Source of the DNA: Polyrhizophydium stewartii
Lineage: Eukaryota > Chytridiomycota > Chytridiomycetes > Rhizophydiales
Reading direction: 5' to 3'
Length of the DNA stretch: 38,133 bases
Assembly: GCA_027604665.1 (NCBI GenBank)
Contig: JADGIZ010000033.1
Span: forward strand, 1-38,133
Shown in pieces: positions 21,451-34,385 of this stretch. The position numbers were made by a program, and so were the translations under genes. The notes below the pieces were generated by a model. The model saw nothing but the letters and a program-made list of their open reading frames with translations, ran no database searches and was not told the origin of the DNA. The stretch's first letter is position 1. Each line of letters starts with the position of its first letter.

Positions 21451-23884
21451 CTACTTGAGCGGGCGGCTGCGGGAGAGGCTGGCAATGCAACGCAGCTGAA
21501 GATCAACCTTCTGCTTGAGAACTGAGCACTCATGTGGCTCGAGGCCCTTTAAAGCCGACTCGGCGACAATGCGCGACACATCCATGGTAATGTCACGCAA
21601 GAGCGTCAGATTTCCGACCATGGACACGGACATGCGGAGCGAATCGAGTTCGCTCGAGCCCAGCGAAGATGCGGCGCGAGGCAGAAGTGGCTCCGTTGTG
21701 GCAAGCGCTGGAGCGGGCGAGGGGATGGCCGTTTTTGATCCAGGAGTTGTTATGTCCGAGGTTGAAGCTGCAGCGCACGGAAGGAGCAGAGCCGAGCAAG
21801 GGCAGGCGTCAGTCGAGCTTCAAGGTGCGCAGTTGTAAATGTGTCTGTGTTTACAGACCTGGCGTTGCCATCGTTGCTGGTGCGCTGCTGGTGCCTGCAT
21901 GTACGCTGGCGAGCGGCGTAGAGAGCGAGTCGCGTGCGTCGCGCAGCTCGGGTGTGGCTGCGCCTGGGGTCGGTGTTGTTGACTCCATCTGGCGCGAGGA
22001 CGAACGCAACAGCGCTTCGACAAACTTGGAGTGCTCGCGAATCGCGCCTGGCAGCGGGAGCGTCGAGTCGGCATCTGTTCGTGGCTGCGCCGGCTGGCCG
22101 CGATCGTGAACCAAGAGAGTTGCTGCGGCCAAAGTCGGCGTTGCTCCTGCGGAAGACGCCGAGGTCGGCGGCTTAGATGGCAGCGGGGCGGGCGCGGATT
22201 CGCTTGGTGCAGACGCGACGGTGTGGCCTGTCCATCCATCAACGATAGCCGAGCCTGGCGGCCCGCCGTTCAACGACAGCCCATTGCCGGAGACGGACCG
22301 CGTGGTGCCAGGGTCGGCGCGGTGCGGTTCCAAAGACCCATGTTCTGCGGCAGCAGCCGTGCCCGACGCACCGTAGCCACGGTATACGCCGGCACCTGAT
22401 GTGTATGACGTGCTCGACGAGGTCCGAATCGCATTGCGTGACGGAATGTCAGAGGCCTTCGACTTTGCCGACATGGCGACGGGCAGTTCGGGTGCATGTG
22501 TTCGCAGGGGCGAGACGACGAATGAAGCAGATGTCAGGTGAGACGGATGGCGGGATTCCGAGCCGGTCGGAGTGATGGGGCGGCCTCGGTCGCCCAGAGA
22601 TGAATACGACGAGTATGGCTGCGCGCCAGAAAACGGGGTGTCATCGAATCTGGTTGAGCGCGGCGAGGATGATGTCACGCCACCTCGGGAGATACGGCCC
22701 AAATACGTCGAGCCGACCTGCGAGGACGAAGCAGGCAGCTGGAGCGACGAGAGCGATCCGGTGGAAGCGCCGGAGAGAAGCGGCGCGGCGTACGAGTGCC
22801 GGGAATAGGAATGGTGGTGCGGAAGAGATGGCGGCGGGGAGGACGTGTCCCGAAGCGAAGGAGTTCCTGTTGACGACGGCGGTCCCTCGCGGCGGTCTGA
22901 CCACTCAGTGCGGGCATATGACGGCGGATCCGGATGGTGCCCAGATCTTGCAGCCCCGAGCGACTCGATCGATGGCTCGCGGTGGCGGAGCCCGATGCTC
23001 GTGAGCGGACGCGGTGGGCCGGCGCCGGTGCTGCCATGGCCCGAGATGTACAAACTGCGATGCAGGCCCTCGGCCAGATGCGTTGTGGAGGTGCTTGTCG
23101 CCGACGACGTCGACGGCCGGCGATGCAGGTGCTCTGTCTCGTGCGCCAAGGGCCGAGGTGGCGGGGGATGCTGGAACGGCGAAGAGCGCCGCTCGACTCC
23201 CAGCGCAGAGTAATACGACCCAAGGCTGCTGACGCTGCCGCGGCCGTCGAAGCGGGTTTCGTTTGGTGTCGGCGGCTGGTGTGCTTCGAAGCGGCGGTCG
23301 TCGAAGCGGCGGTCGTCGAAGCGGCGGTCGTCGAAGCGGCGGTCGTCAAGCGACGACTGGGGCCGCATCAACGTCGGGCGGCTGCTTGCCCCCGGCGCCC
23401 CCGAGGAGGACCCGATTGCCGATATACTCGACGTGCTACCGATGGCGGCCGCACTGCGTCTGTGGTGCAGCATCAGGCGCTCGGCCGCAGGGGATGCCGG
23501 GAGCGAGAAGTCGGTCGTCCTCGAATACGACGGCCTCGGGTGCTCCGCGGGCGGCGCGGCGTCATAGGCGAGGCGGTCGTAAGCGGGCCGGTCGTAGGCG
23601 GGGCGGTCGTAGCCGATGCGGTCGTAGGCGGGTCGGTCGTACGCGGGCCGGTCGTAGCTCGACCTGCTCGACGAGCGTGCGAGGCCCTCGGGATGTGGCT
23701 GGGATTCAGGCGGCTGCGGCGGGGCGGCCGTGTGGGCGCCGAGGCGCCCGTGCGGCTGGGTCTGCAGGCGGAGAGCAGGCGCGGCGCCAGCGCTGGTCGG
23801 GTAGGCGAGCGAGTCGCGCCAGCTGCCCGAGCTGCTGGAATAGCCCGCGCTGGCGTCGGGGTCTGGGCGAGCCCGGCCGCTCAT
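21451..23884 (-). CDS. Large Ser/Pro-rich, mostly disordered protein with in-frame tandem repeats
   Basis: Two exons, 23884-21859 and 21767-21451, 780 aa. The intron (GTCTGT...GCTGCAG, with a CTGACGCC branch region) joins in phase. ATG 23884 (MSGRARPD) is the first ATG in frame. The sequence is dominated by Ser, Pro, Arg and Tyr. It holds two 15-bp minisatellites: six YDRPA-type units (about 23565-23657) and four exact DDRRF units (23288-23347). The last 65 or so residues differ: a hydrophobic, helical segment (LRMSVSMVGNLTLLRDI, VSRIVAESALKGLE, LKQKVDLQLRCIASL) that probably folds or binds a partner. I do not recognise the family. A 370-codon open frame antisense to it (22934-24046) reflects GC bias. 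Confidence 0.75.
23288..23347 (-). repeat. 15-bp minisatellite, four identical copies encoding DDRRF
   Basis: The plus-strand unit GAAGCGGCGGTCGTC repeats four times without change, inside the Ser/Pro-rich gene. Perfect copies suggest recent expansion. Confidence 0.9.
23565..23657 (-). repeat. 15-bp minisatellite encoding about six YDR(P/I/L)(A/G) units
   Basis: An imperfect 15-bp period containing CGGTCGTA appears about six times; the encoded repeats are YDRPA with one IG and one LA variant. In frame with the Ser/Pro-rich gene. Confidence 0.85.
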
Positions 23885-24230
23885 TGCTGTGCGGGGCAGG
23901 GTCAAATCAGCAATTCATTGCGCCGACGATGGTCGCGTCGGCTGGTGTGCAGACACTCGGAGGGAGCTGGGAGACAGACATTGGATTCGGAAGCGAGATC
24001 AGGGAGAAAGGAAAGGGTCGGCCGGATCGCCGGTGAAAGTTGGTGAAGCAGGCGCCGCGCAGCCGGCAGGCGCGGCGGCCTTTGCTCTGCAAGCCTCGGG
24101 TGCGCCTGCGTGGGCATGGGACTGGCGAATGTGGCAGAGTGAACAGTTGAATAGAGGGCGTCGGCGCGTGCCCGTGGTACGTGCGGCTGGCGCGATTTCA
24201 AGTTGAGCACCATCATCCGATGTTCTCGGT
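23885..24230 (-). promoter_or_regulatory. Intergenic region upstream of the Ser/Pro-rich gene
   Basis: About 345 bp between the MARK stop (24231) and the next start codon on the same strand. No gene or RNA is seen. It presumably holds the MARK 3' UTR and the promoter of the Ser/Pro-rich gene. Confidence 0.4.
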
Positions 24231-26998
<2,768 letters not shown>

Positions 26999-27674
26999 CG
27001 CGGGCGCGAGTGCGGCGTGCGGCGTGCGGTGTGCGATTTGGTTTTGGGTAAAGGTGACGGGTGGCGATGCGGGCGCAAGGGAGCGGGCTGCCTGGTGCTC
27101 GCGAGCCCGGCTGCGTGGCCAAGATGGCGCGGCGCGACCCGCGGCCGGTGCGTGGCTGCGCGTCCTCAGGTTGCGGAAGATGCGCCGGACTCGGGCAGCC
27201 TGTCCCAGGCCTGCCATGGAGCCGCCGCCGCTTGCGCCAAGGTGCGCGGAGCATCTGCCCTGCCGCATGCTCGGTGTGACTGGCGGCCGCCTCTTTCGCC
27301 GTGGCGCTGCTGCTGTTTCTGTGCTGCCGCTGCTGCCCGCCGCCTCGCATCCCAGGTCGACCGCCTCGGCGGCATGCCCTGGCTCCCGCTGACGCTGGCG
27401 ACTCGCACGGTCCGCACGCCGCACGTCCCTGCTCTGCGCAACGGACGTTCACTTGGCGGCGGCGTGCGCCTGGGCCTCCATCTCGTCCGCCACCTCTGCG
27501 GCCGCCGGCCCGCTGCTGCCGACTCGTTGCCGACTCGCCTCGCCAGATGGTTCCGCGCCACGGACGTGCCCAAGCGAGATGCCACACCCTTCAAGTTCAG
27601 GCCGCCAACGCAGACGCCCAAGACGCCCCAGCAATGGTAGGATCACCGCCACGGCACCTGCGCACCTCCTGTAC
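26999..27674. promoter_or_regulatory. Divergent intergenic region, MARK kinase / DDHD phospholipase
   Basis: About 675 bp between divergent start codons. It should contain both promoters. Apart from a weak minus-strand open frame (reported separately) I see no gene, TATA box or RNA. Confidence 0.4.
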
Positions 27675-27772
27675 ATGAGGTCGCCGCCCAGTAGCAGCAT
27701 GCCGGAGGCGAAGCCGGTGCACCTGCGCGCGGCGATGCAGGTTGCCCCGCACCCGCACGGGCCTCCCGACAC
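27449..27772 (-). CDS. Doubtful small open frame with one hydrophobic segment
   Basis: A 107-codon open frame that begins with GTG; its first ATG is 24 codons in (MLLLGGDLMYRR). It encodes a Cys/Gly-rich start, one hydrophobic stretch (CAGAVAVILPLLGRLGRL) and a hydrophilic tail (EVADEMEAQAHAAAK). The shape loosely recalls small DUF4536/DMAC1-like mitochondrial proteins, but no diagnostic motif is secure. Its 5' part overlaps the proposed first exon of the DDHD gene on the other strand, so at least one of the two needs revision. It may be GC-driven. Confidence 0.2.
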   Translation of the reverse strand: MSGGPCGCGATCIAARRCTGFASGMLLLGGDLMYRRCAGAVAVILPLLGRLGRLRWRPELEGCGISLGHVRGAEPSGEASRQRVGSSGPAAAEVADEMEAQAHAAAK

Positions 27773-30754
27773 GTTGGCCCAAGATCCAGTGGCTTTCGCA
27801 CGTGCGAGCCAGCCCGTGCGGCGAATTCACTCGCCGCTTGCAAGGTACCTGTGCTGATGCTTCCGCTCTGCCACGTTTCAGGGCACCTTTTTCTTTGAGC
27901 GACTCGGCGGCCATTGAAGAGATCTACCAGCGGCTGCTGCGCGAGTCGCAGACGACAGCGGCCGCCCGGCCCAGCGTGTCGCCAGTGCGCTCGACCGTGC
28001 GCGAGCAGACCCCGCGACGCCCAGAGAACTGCATTGTCGGCGGCGAGGACAAGCTGTACGAGATTGACGTCGAGAACAAGGAGATCTCACCCATCTACTG
28101 GGACGGAGCGACGTTTGATATTCGCCGCGGGACTTGGTTTTCTTTGCAAAGCACGGGGTATCAGCCGTGCGACGAGAATCTCTCACGCCAGATCGAGGAC
28201 GGCTACAGGTGCGTCTCCGTTTGCCAAAAACGCGAGCGACCAGAAAACGCGGCAAGTTGCTGACGCTTTCTGCCGCGCTCCGGCTGCACGTCTGGCTGGA
28301 CACAGAAAGTATACGCCATGGATGCCTGCCGGCTTCCTGATCATGACTTCGGTGGCTACATCTCTTTCGTCGTCGGAGGATGTGGCTATCCCCGCAACAA
28401 AGCACGAGACAGTGAGCATAGGCTTGACGCATCGGCGGGAGCAGCCAAGTCAAGATGCTCACACCTTTTCTCCAAACAACTTCTGGCGGACTGTCTTTCA
28501 GCAGCGCTGGGCATTGTTTGGGCCGTACATGAACCAATATGTTGCCTATGCCACTCCGACGACGGCATGGCTCCAGTCGGATATGTTTGCCAGCAAGTTG
28601 ACGCGCGCTGTCACCAACAGCTCAGGGGTCCGCCTTGTGCGTGGCTGGGACGAAGTCTGCAAGATCACGCAAAAGACGCGCACCCCTGCCAAGCGCTCTG
28701 AGGCAAAGGCTGATTCGACCGCAGACGCCAAGGCCGACGCCAAGGTCGACGCCAAGGCCGATGCTGAAGCGGCCGCACCACCAGCATCCGACGGTAATCC
28801 AGCAAACGCCCCGCCGCCTGCCGGGAACAGCCAGAAACCACCCGCGAATGCGCCGGGTGCGGCGCCCGCGGCATCGGCCGTGCTTGAGGAAGACGATCTC
28901 GGGGCCGACCGACAGGTCGATCATTTGATCTTTGTAATCCACGGGTCGGTGGCAACGCTTGGTTCTGGCTTCGACGCAATCCAAATATGTGCCAGTTGAG
29001 CTTACCTATGCGTCGTCATGTACAGCATCGGTCAAAAATTGAGCGAGCAGATCGAGGCAGTCAACTTTCCCGAGGGTAGGTGCTGGCGCGCCGAACTTGC
29101 TTTCTGACGAGAGTCGGGTGTGCTCACAGAAAGTAGACTGCAACGTCCTGCGCAAGGCGATCAAGGACGCCGCCCGGCAGGTACACGATCGCACTGCGTA
29201 CAGCAAACCGCAGGATGCCGCAAAGATCCCTGTGGGTAGCGGCGTGCAGGTTCTGCCGATCCAGTGGCGCGAGAAGATCGACTTTGGAATGCGTGCGCGC
29301 GAAAAGCAAGCCTCTGAGGATGACGAGGAGCTCAATTTCGACGACATTGTACTCGAAGGCATTCCAAGCATCCGCATGCTTGTTTCGGATGTCATCCTAG
29401 ACGGTGCGAGCGTGCATCTCGCTGGCTGCGCGTTTGTACCGTCCGCTTGGAAACCGAGCTGATGCCGAGGCGATGCACAGTTCTTCTCTATCTCACGCCC
29501 AAGTATCGCCAGGAGATGCTGCGCCAAGTTTCGGCGGAGCTGAACCGTGTTTACAAAGAGTACATGACGCGCAACCCAGGGTTCACGGGCAAGGTCTCGA
29601 TCTATGGCCACTCGCTTGGAAGCCTCCTCGCCTACGACATTGTCAGCCACCAACATCTTGTGCGCGACGCGGGAGCCGCAGCGAAGCCCAAGACAGCGAA
29701 CCGGGAGGTCGATATTTCGGATCTCTTGGCCATGACTATGCGCGAAGGCCGCGTATCCGGCCTGATTGAGCGTGTCGACGACCTCGACTACACGCCGTTG
29801 GACTTCAAGGTTAATGCTCTCTTTGGTAAGTGGCCAGGCTGAAGCTGCATCTTCCTCGGTCTGGTCTGCGAACCTAACTTGTGGGCGGCACCAACTCGAA
29901 ACCTGAAAACATGCATTGAAGCCGTCGGCTCTCCGGTCGGACTCTTTTTGATGTTGCGCGGCAACCGCATCCGCAAGTTCATCAGCCATGAGGTCTCGAG
30001 TGCAGACATGCGCCTCTCTCGACCCGAGGTCACCTCGCTCTACAACATCTTCCATCCGTTTGACCCCGTTGCTCATCGCATCGAGCCGCTGGTGATGAAG
30101 TCCTTTGCGTCACTCAAGCCCGTTGCAATCCCCTACACCAAGGGTGGCCTGACCGTGAGTTTAGCTTACGCGGGGGATTTGACTGCAAATCCCTTTGTGC
30201 TGATTCTACATGCTTTTCCGGGCCAGAAAACACTTGTCGGCATCCAAGATCTGGGTTCGGACATTGTCGAGCGTGGCCGAAGCATCTTTGAGACGATGCG
30301 CTATGGTCTCTTTACGAGTATCTCAACCACCGCCGAGATTGTGGGCCAAGCTGGCCGAGCCATCAACTTGGGTTTCGCGCCAACAAATGCTGTCGAGGGA
30401 CCTCCGCAGAGCAGCGCCCGTCAGCTGCCACAGCAGCTGCAGCCGCCTTCCGAGGACGGCCGCGCTTCGACGGCCATGCCTTCCGCGTCGGCAGACGATG
30501 CCCAGCGTGCCGCCGATACCGCTGCCAAGGCTGCTCGGGCTATCGAGAATAACGACGATATCCACAGTCTCAACCCAAATGGCCGGATCGACTTTGCGCT
30601 GCAAGAAGGAATCCTTGAAAATCCGTATCTCTCGTCACTTGGCTCTCACATGAGCTACTGGGCGGATGCCGACTGCGCCATGTTCATCCTCAAGGAGCTC
30701 TACCACATCCCGCTCGTCCCGATTGCTCGCCGGAACTCTTTCGACGGCGCGTAG
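27675..30754 (+). CDS. DDHD-domain phospholipase A1 (PA-PLA1 family)
   Basis: Eight exons: 27675-27844, 27882-28208, 28306-28944, 29026-29075, 29134-29403, 29481-29825, 29922-30154 and 30227-30754, about 853 aa. Landmarks: PIYWDGATFDIRRGTWF near the N-terminus; VDHLIFVIHGIGQKLSEQIE across an intron; VQVLPIQWREKIDF; the nucleophile motif YGHSLGSLLAYD; ALFAVGSPVGLFLMLRG; NIFHPFDPVAHRIEP; and the C-terminal DDHD region with RIDFALQEG and SHMSYWADAD. These define intracellular PA-preferring PLA1 (DDHD1/DDHD2, fungal homologues), which hydrolyses phosphatidic acid and neutral lipids. An Ala/Asp/Lys repeat (28722-28765) and Pro-rich linker sit between the N-terminal region and the lipase fold. The first exon is the weakest part: its intron would be only 37 nt. 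Intron 30155-30226 is 72 nt and stop-free in frame. Confidence 0.9.
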
Positions 30755-30863
30755 GCGTCCCTGTCTATTGGCGGCGGCCAGCGCCGCGCTTGGAATGAAT
30801 GATTGCGACACGAGATTTAAGGTCTTTGCTGCGCGACCATCAGCCGCACACTTGTCGACGATA

Positions 30864-32201
30864 ATGATGATACTCGAGCCGTCGCTACCCGCGCGCACCG
30901 CGCTGACAGCCGACATGCTCTGCGCGGGGTCGACCCAAAAGCAATACAAGCACGAGGACCAGACGGCGTTGCTGGCCCGCATCACGCACGTTGCCGTTAC
31001 GGGGCGTGGGATTCGCGACATGGTGAGAGATGGAGAAAGCGCATGCTCGTGTCTGGCGCCACTTGGTGGCGTCATCTGGGGGAGGCGTCCTCTGCGCGGG
31101 TCCTCGCCTGATGTGTCTCCTGAACGAACTCGTCGACCTCCCGCAGCAAGCTGTGTCGCTTTGCGCGAACCTGTCGGCGCTGTTTCTTCACGACAACAAG
31201 ATCGAGACCATCAGCGGCCTGGACGCGTGCCACAACCTTACGCGCCTGTATCTTCAAAACAACTGCATCCGCGTCATATCAGGCCTTGACGGCGGTGGCC
31301 TTGGCCGCCTTGTCGTCCTCAATTTGTCTGGCAACCGGATCAAAACGGTTGGCGGGCTGCAGCGACTCAGCGCACTGAGAGAGCTGCAGCTCGACCGACA
31401 GAAGCACTGCAGTCCATGCGGACTCGAATTTGAGTCAGAAAGTCTTTCCGGACTAGTGGTAAGACGCAGTATCACAGAATAGCTGACAAAATTGGTTGCA
31501 CATCTCGAGTCGCTGATTTCTGCCGCCAGTCTTTGGTGAGCCTCTCTGTTGCAGGGAACCATATAACTCAGCCACCACGGTTTGGGCTTCTTCCTGTGCT
31601 CGAGCGCCTTGATTTGCGTGATAATGCGATTTCGACCATTGAGGTATTTTTGACAGGAGACAGATTGTGATGCACGCACGAGTTCAAAATGTTGATAATG
31701 GTGCTGCGTCACTCCACTTTTCGGGACACAAGGACCTCGAACAAGTTGCCAGCGATTGCCGTAGGCTTCGTTGGCTGCACGTGGCTGGCAACCCGGCTCA
31801 AGACTTGCACATGCGCCAACGAATTATTATGGCGAATCCCGGCATCGGCAAGCTCGAATTCGCAAAAAATTGAATGCCAACAAAGTGTGTGCGCTGACTC
31901 TCTAGTTGCGTCTCCAGAGGCAATCAACGACAAGGATGTGAGGCCGACCGAAATTGTGTTTCTGCAGAGGTTCGAGGCAGCCAAGGCGGCGCGTTCCAGG
32001 CGTGCGCAGAGACAGGATGTCAATCCAAACACAGCAGATCAAACTGTTTCGTGGGACAAGAGCATATCTGCCCTACCGCATCTGCCGCCGTATGCAACCC
32101 AGTACAGGTCAGAACCAGAAGGGCTGATTACAGGCTGATTTGTGTGCTGATACTCGAGCAGAGATCTGATCCTCCAGAAGACCGGGAAGCCGCGCAAATG
32201 A
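30864..32201 (+). CDS. PPP1R42: PPP1R42/LRRC67-like leucine-rich-repeat protein
   Basis: Six exons: 30864-31022, 31147-31458, 31530-31643, 31733-31861, 31920-32107 and 32162-32201, about 313 aa, close to vertebrate PPP1R42 (about 309). It starts with KQYKHEDQTALLARITHV, then SDS22-type repeats (LSALFLHDNKIETISGL, LTRLYLQNNCIRVISGL, LVVLNLSGNRIKTVGGL), LEFESESLSGL, two further repeats (LVSLSVAGNHIT, LERLDLRDNAISTIE), WLHVAGNPAQDLHMRQR and a short tail. In animals this protein binds PP1 and localises to centrosomes, basal bodies and manchette, consistent with the other ciliary genes here. There is no GT donor after GKLEF; the proposed intron 31862-31919 would be GC-AG, otherwise the protein ends early at 31873. 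Confidence 0.82.
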
Positions 32202-32288
32202 GATTGATGTGGGATTTGATTCCTACTAATGAAATACTTGATTCACGACTGTCAAAGAGAAGTCCGATTTGAACATGGCTCGCGGTAG

Positions 32289-32740
32289 GAGTCTTTGGGT
32301 GGCCAGCTCTCGGCCAAGGGCATCTCGACCGAGCTGGCCAAGGTCGACGCCGTTCGCTTGTGGCCCGTGCCGCGGACGTGCAAGGAAGTCGCGCGCTTCG
32401 TCGGCTTCACCAACTACTATCGGCGCTTCATCCGCAACTTCTCGCAGATTGCACTGCCGCTCGCGAACCTGCAGGCGTCCAAGCAGTTTGTCTGGCGTGC
32501 GCGCGAGCAGAACGCTTTCGATGCACTGATCCGCGCGATCACCGAGGCGCCGGTGCTGCAGTATCCCAACGTCACCAAGCCGTTCATTGTCGAGACCGAT
32601 GCGTCCAACGAGGCGTGCGGCGCCGTGCCGATGCAGGTCGGCAAGGACGGGCTCGAACACCCAGTTGCATTCTACTCGGACGAACTGACGCCAGCCGAGC
32701 GCAAACGAACAAACGAGCCCGTGCAGTGCGTATGCTGGCG
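32289..32740 (+). mobile_element. Ty3/gypsy retrotransposon pol fragment (RT thumb / RNase H-like)
   Basis: An open stretch reads LGGQLSAKGIS, then VARFVGFTNYYRRFIRNFSQ, PLANLQASKQFVW, FDALIRAITEAPVLQYPN, KPFIVETDASNEACGAV and HPVAFYSDELTPAERK. These are the RT C-terminal and RNase H-like (RT_RNaseH_2) motifs of Ty3/gypsy pol, with the first RNase H Asp present in ETDAS. The RT palm (YADD region), protease and integrase are absent, and the usual FLGH start is replaced at an upstream in-frame stop (32286-32288), so this is a 5'- and 3'-truncated relic. It begins 88 bp after the stop of the PPP1R42-like gene. Confidence 0.88.
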
Positions 32741-33200
32741 AGCCGGATGTCGCGAGACAACAACCGGATGCATGGACTCGTGCGACGCGTGCGTTGGAGC
32801 GACGGATCCACACACCGCGCTCTCGACGGCACGCGGCGGTTGCTGCCAGTGCTCGAGGCGTCGTCGGTGTCGATCTCTGCCGATTGGTTGCAGGTCTGCG
32901 TCGCGAGCAGATCCGAATGAGCCGCAGCACCACAATAGCCTGCTCAGCACCATGAATGTGCGGATGCGTCGCGCGCAGTCGTGGCGATGCCTGCTGCGAC
33001 TCGCACTCCGCAGACAGCGTCCGGAAGCACGGGCAGCGCCTGGTAACCGTCCGATGTGTGCCGCAGGCTGTGTGTTGTGGACGTGGATCGCTCGGTCTGT
33101 TGCATGCACTCCCCGCCATCGTTCACTCGCCCCTGCCATGCCGTCCATGCCACATCGGCGAACTGTCGCCCAAGCCATTTTCGCCCACCAACGACTGCCA
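32741..33200. other. Unassigned region between pol and gag remnants
   Basis: Open frames exist on both strands, but none shows a recognisable domain. One short plus-strand stretch (MHGLVRRVRWSDGSTHRALD, near 32770) could be more degenerate element sequence. Probably retroelement debris. Confidence 0.35.
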
Positions 33201-33894
33201 TCCAGTGCCTCCAGTCGCACGTCCTGTGCCCTTTGTTCGAGTCCCGTGATCTTGTGAGATCATCTGTCTCCCGCCGCCCATAAATGCACGCAGCCAGCCA
33301 GCACCAAGTGAAGCGAGCCTCATTTCTTGCACGCAGTCTCGGTCGGGCGACGGCGGAATCGCCGCTGCGATCGCGCCGAGGGCTGACACAGCAGACGGCA
33401 GGCCCTCGGCAGCCACCTGGCGAATCGTCTGTAGCCACGCCTGGCTGACCGACCCAGCCTCTGGATGCACAACGCGCGCACATGGCAGGCCAACGCGCTC
33501 GGAATCGCGGCAAGCAGCCGCCATCTCTGATGCGCGATACTCTTGGAACCAGGCGCGCGCTGCACTCATGGGGAAGAACGCAAGGAGCCTGGTGCGGGCA
33601 GGCTCTGGCGTGTCCCACCAGATTGCGGCGAGATGGTCACTCACGGCCGGCGCCCATGCTGCAAAGGCGGTCTCGTGCTCAAGGCACGACAACACCGGCG
33701 GTGTGTTCATGAATCGGACGATTCCGGCTGGCGGGCTGGGGCTTGGTGCATGTGCCAATGTGCGCATTGCGGCTGAGGCGTGCTGGGCGGCCGCGAGTTG
33801 CAAAAGGGCCTGAAGGACACCTCTCCATGCTCTCTTGGGTCTGCACAGTCGATTGCAGCAGGAAGCCGAGCTGAGTGTTTGGGTCGTTTGTCAA
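33201..33894 (-). pseudogene. Gag-like retroelement coding remnant (frameshifted)
   Basis: Reading on the minus strand from 33894: LTNDPNTQLGFLLQSTVQTQ, ESMER, then a one-base frame change near 33820 into LLQLAAAQHASAAMRT. It continues with FAAWAPAVSDHLAAIWWD, RLLAFFPMSAARAWFQEYR and VSQAWLQTIRQVAAEGLP, ending in weaker sequence. The opening coiled coil, the Trp-containing helices and the ARAWFQEY motif resemble gag capsid regions of fungal Ty3/gypsy elements; no zinc knuckle is seen. It is opposite in orientation to the pol fragment, so the two cannot belong to one intact element. A domesticated host gene is an alternative if the frameshift is spliced or an error. Confidence 0.5.
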
Positions 33895-33914
33895 GAAATC
33901 AAGGGGTGTGGCAA

Positions 33915-33922
33915 TGATACCA
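33915..33922 (-). promoter_or_regulatory. Primer-binding-site-like TGGTATCA upstream of the gag-like remnant
   Basis: The minus strand reads TTGGTATCATTGCC about 20 nt before the gag-like frame opens. TGGTATCA is the usual start of an initiator-Met PBS in LTR elements. Further upstream on the same strand lies a TATA-like GATAAAAGG (about 33992-34000), as expected for a 5' LTR. LTR ends were not defined. Confidence 0.4.
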
Positions 33923-34241
33923 ACAAGTGCGGTGCTGATTTACGGCCTTGAAGTCGGGACTCATTTGTTGTGAGATGGTGTGCAGTGTGCCTTTTATCGA
34001 CTTGCAGGGGCAAAGATTGGTTGGGCTTGCACGGACAAATGGGATGTGAGGTTGGGGGAGCCGTGGAGTGATGCCAGTGGGACTGAGTGACTTGAAGCGG
34101 GAAGTGTGTGTGGAATGGCGTTGATGGGGTTCAAACGTGGGAAATGACTATTGTTTGGCGAAACGGCAATCTGTTTGGAGCTGCGGTGCATGTGAGTTGT
34201 CGCGCAGGGTGGTGTTGCGGCGGGAACTCTCGGCCGTGCGC

Positions 34242-34262
34242 GACAACGTGGCCGAGTGGCTA
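34242..34262 (+). pseudogene. Partial tRNA-Ser copy (5' half, A-box region)
   Basis: GACAACGTGGCCGAGTGG here is identical to the first 18 nt of the intact tRNA-Ser that starts 61 bp downstream. After that the sequences diverge: no anticodon arm, B box or 3' acceptor strand follows. A truncated duplicate. Confidence 0.75.
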
Positions 34263-34302
34263 GGCGGGCTACTGGCGCAGCGGCAATTCTCGTTTCACGT
34301 GC

Positions 34303-34385
34303 GACAACGTGGCCGAGTGGTCCAAGGCGATTGACTAGAAATCAATTCCTCTCTGAGGGCGCAGGTTCGAATCCTGCCGTTGTCG
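34303..34385 (+). tRNA. tRNA-Ser (anticodon AGA)
   Basis: This 83-nt gene folds as a class II tRNA. The acceptor arms GACAACG / CGTTGTC pair fully with discriminator G. The A box is TGGCCGAGTGG, the anticodon stem ATTGA/TCAAT encloses CTAGAAA with anticodon AGA, the variable arm is long (TCCTCTCTGAGGGC) and the B box is GGTTCGAATCC. There is no intron. A T-run (TTTT at about 34387) follows as Pol III terminator. It reads UCU/UCC serine codons. Confidence 0.96.

Noticed and set aside
22934..24046. 370-codon plus-strand open frame with Val/Gly/Arg repeats
   Set aside because: A mirror of the DDRRF/YDRPA minisatellites in the opposite Ser/Pro-rich gene, without recognisable domain or start context.
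32944..33618. 224-codon minus-strand open frame
   Set aside because: A different frame from the gag-like remnant, Arg/Cys-rich, with no motif.
34242..34302. A second functional tRNA-Ser
   Set aside because: Only the acceptor 5' strand and D-arm start are present; no anticodon, variable arm or B box follows.
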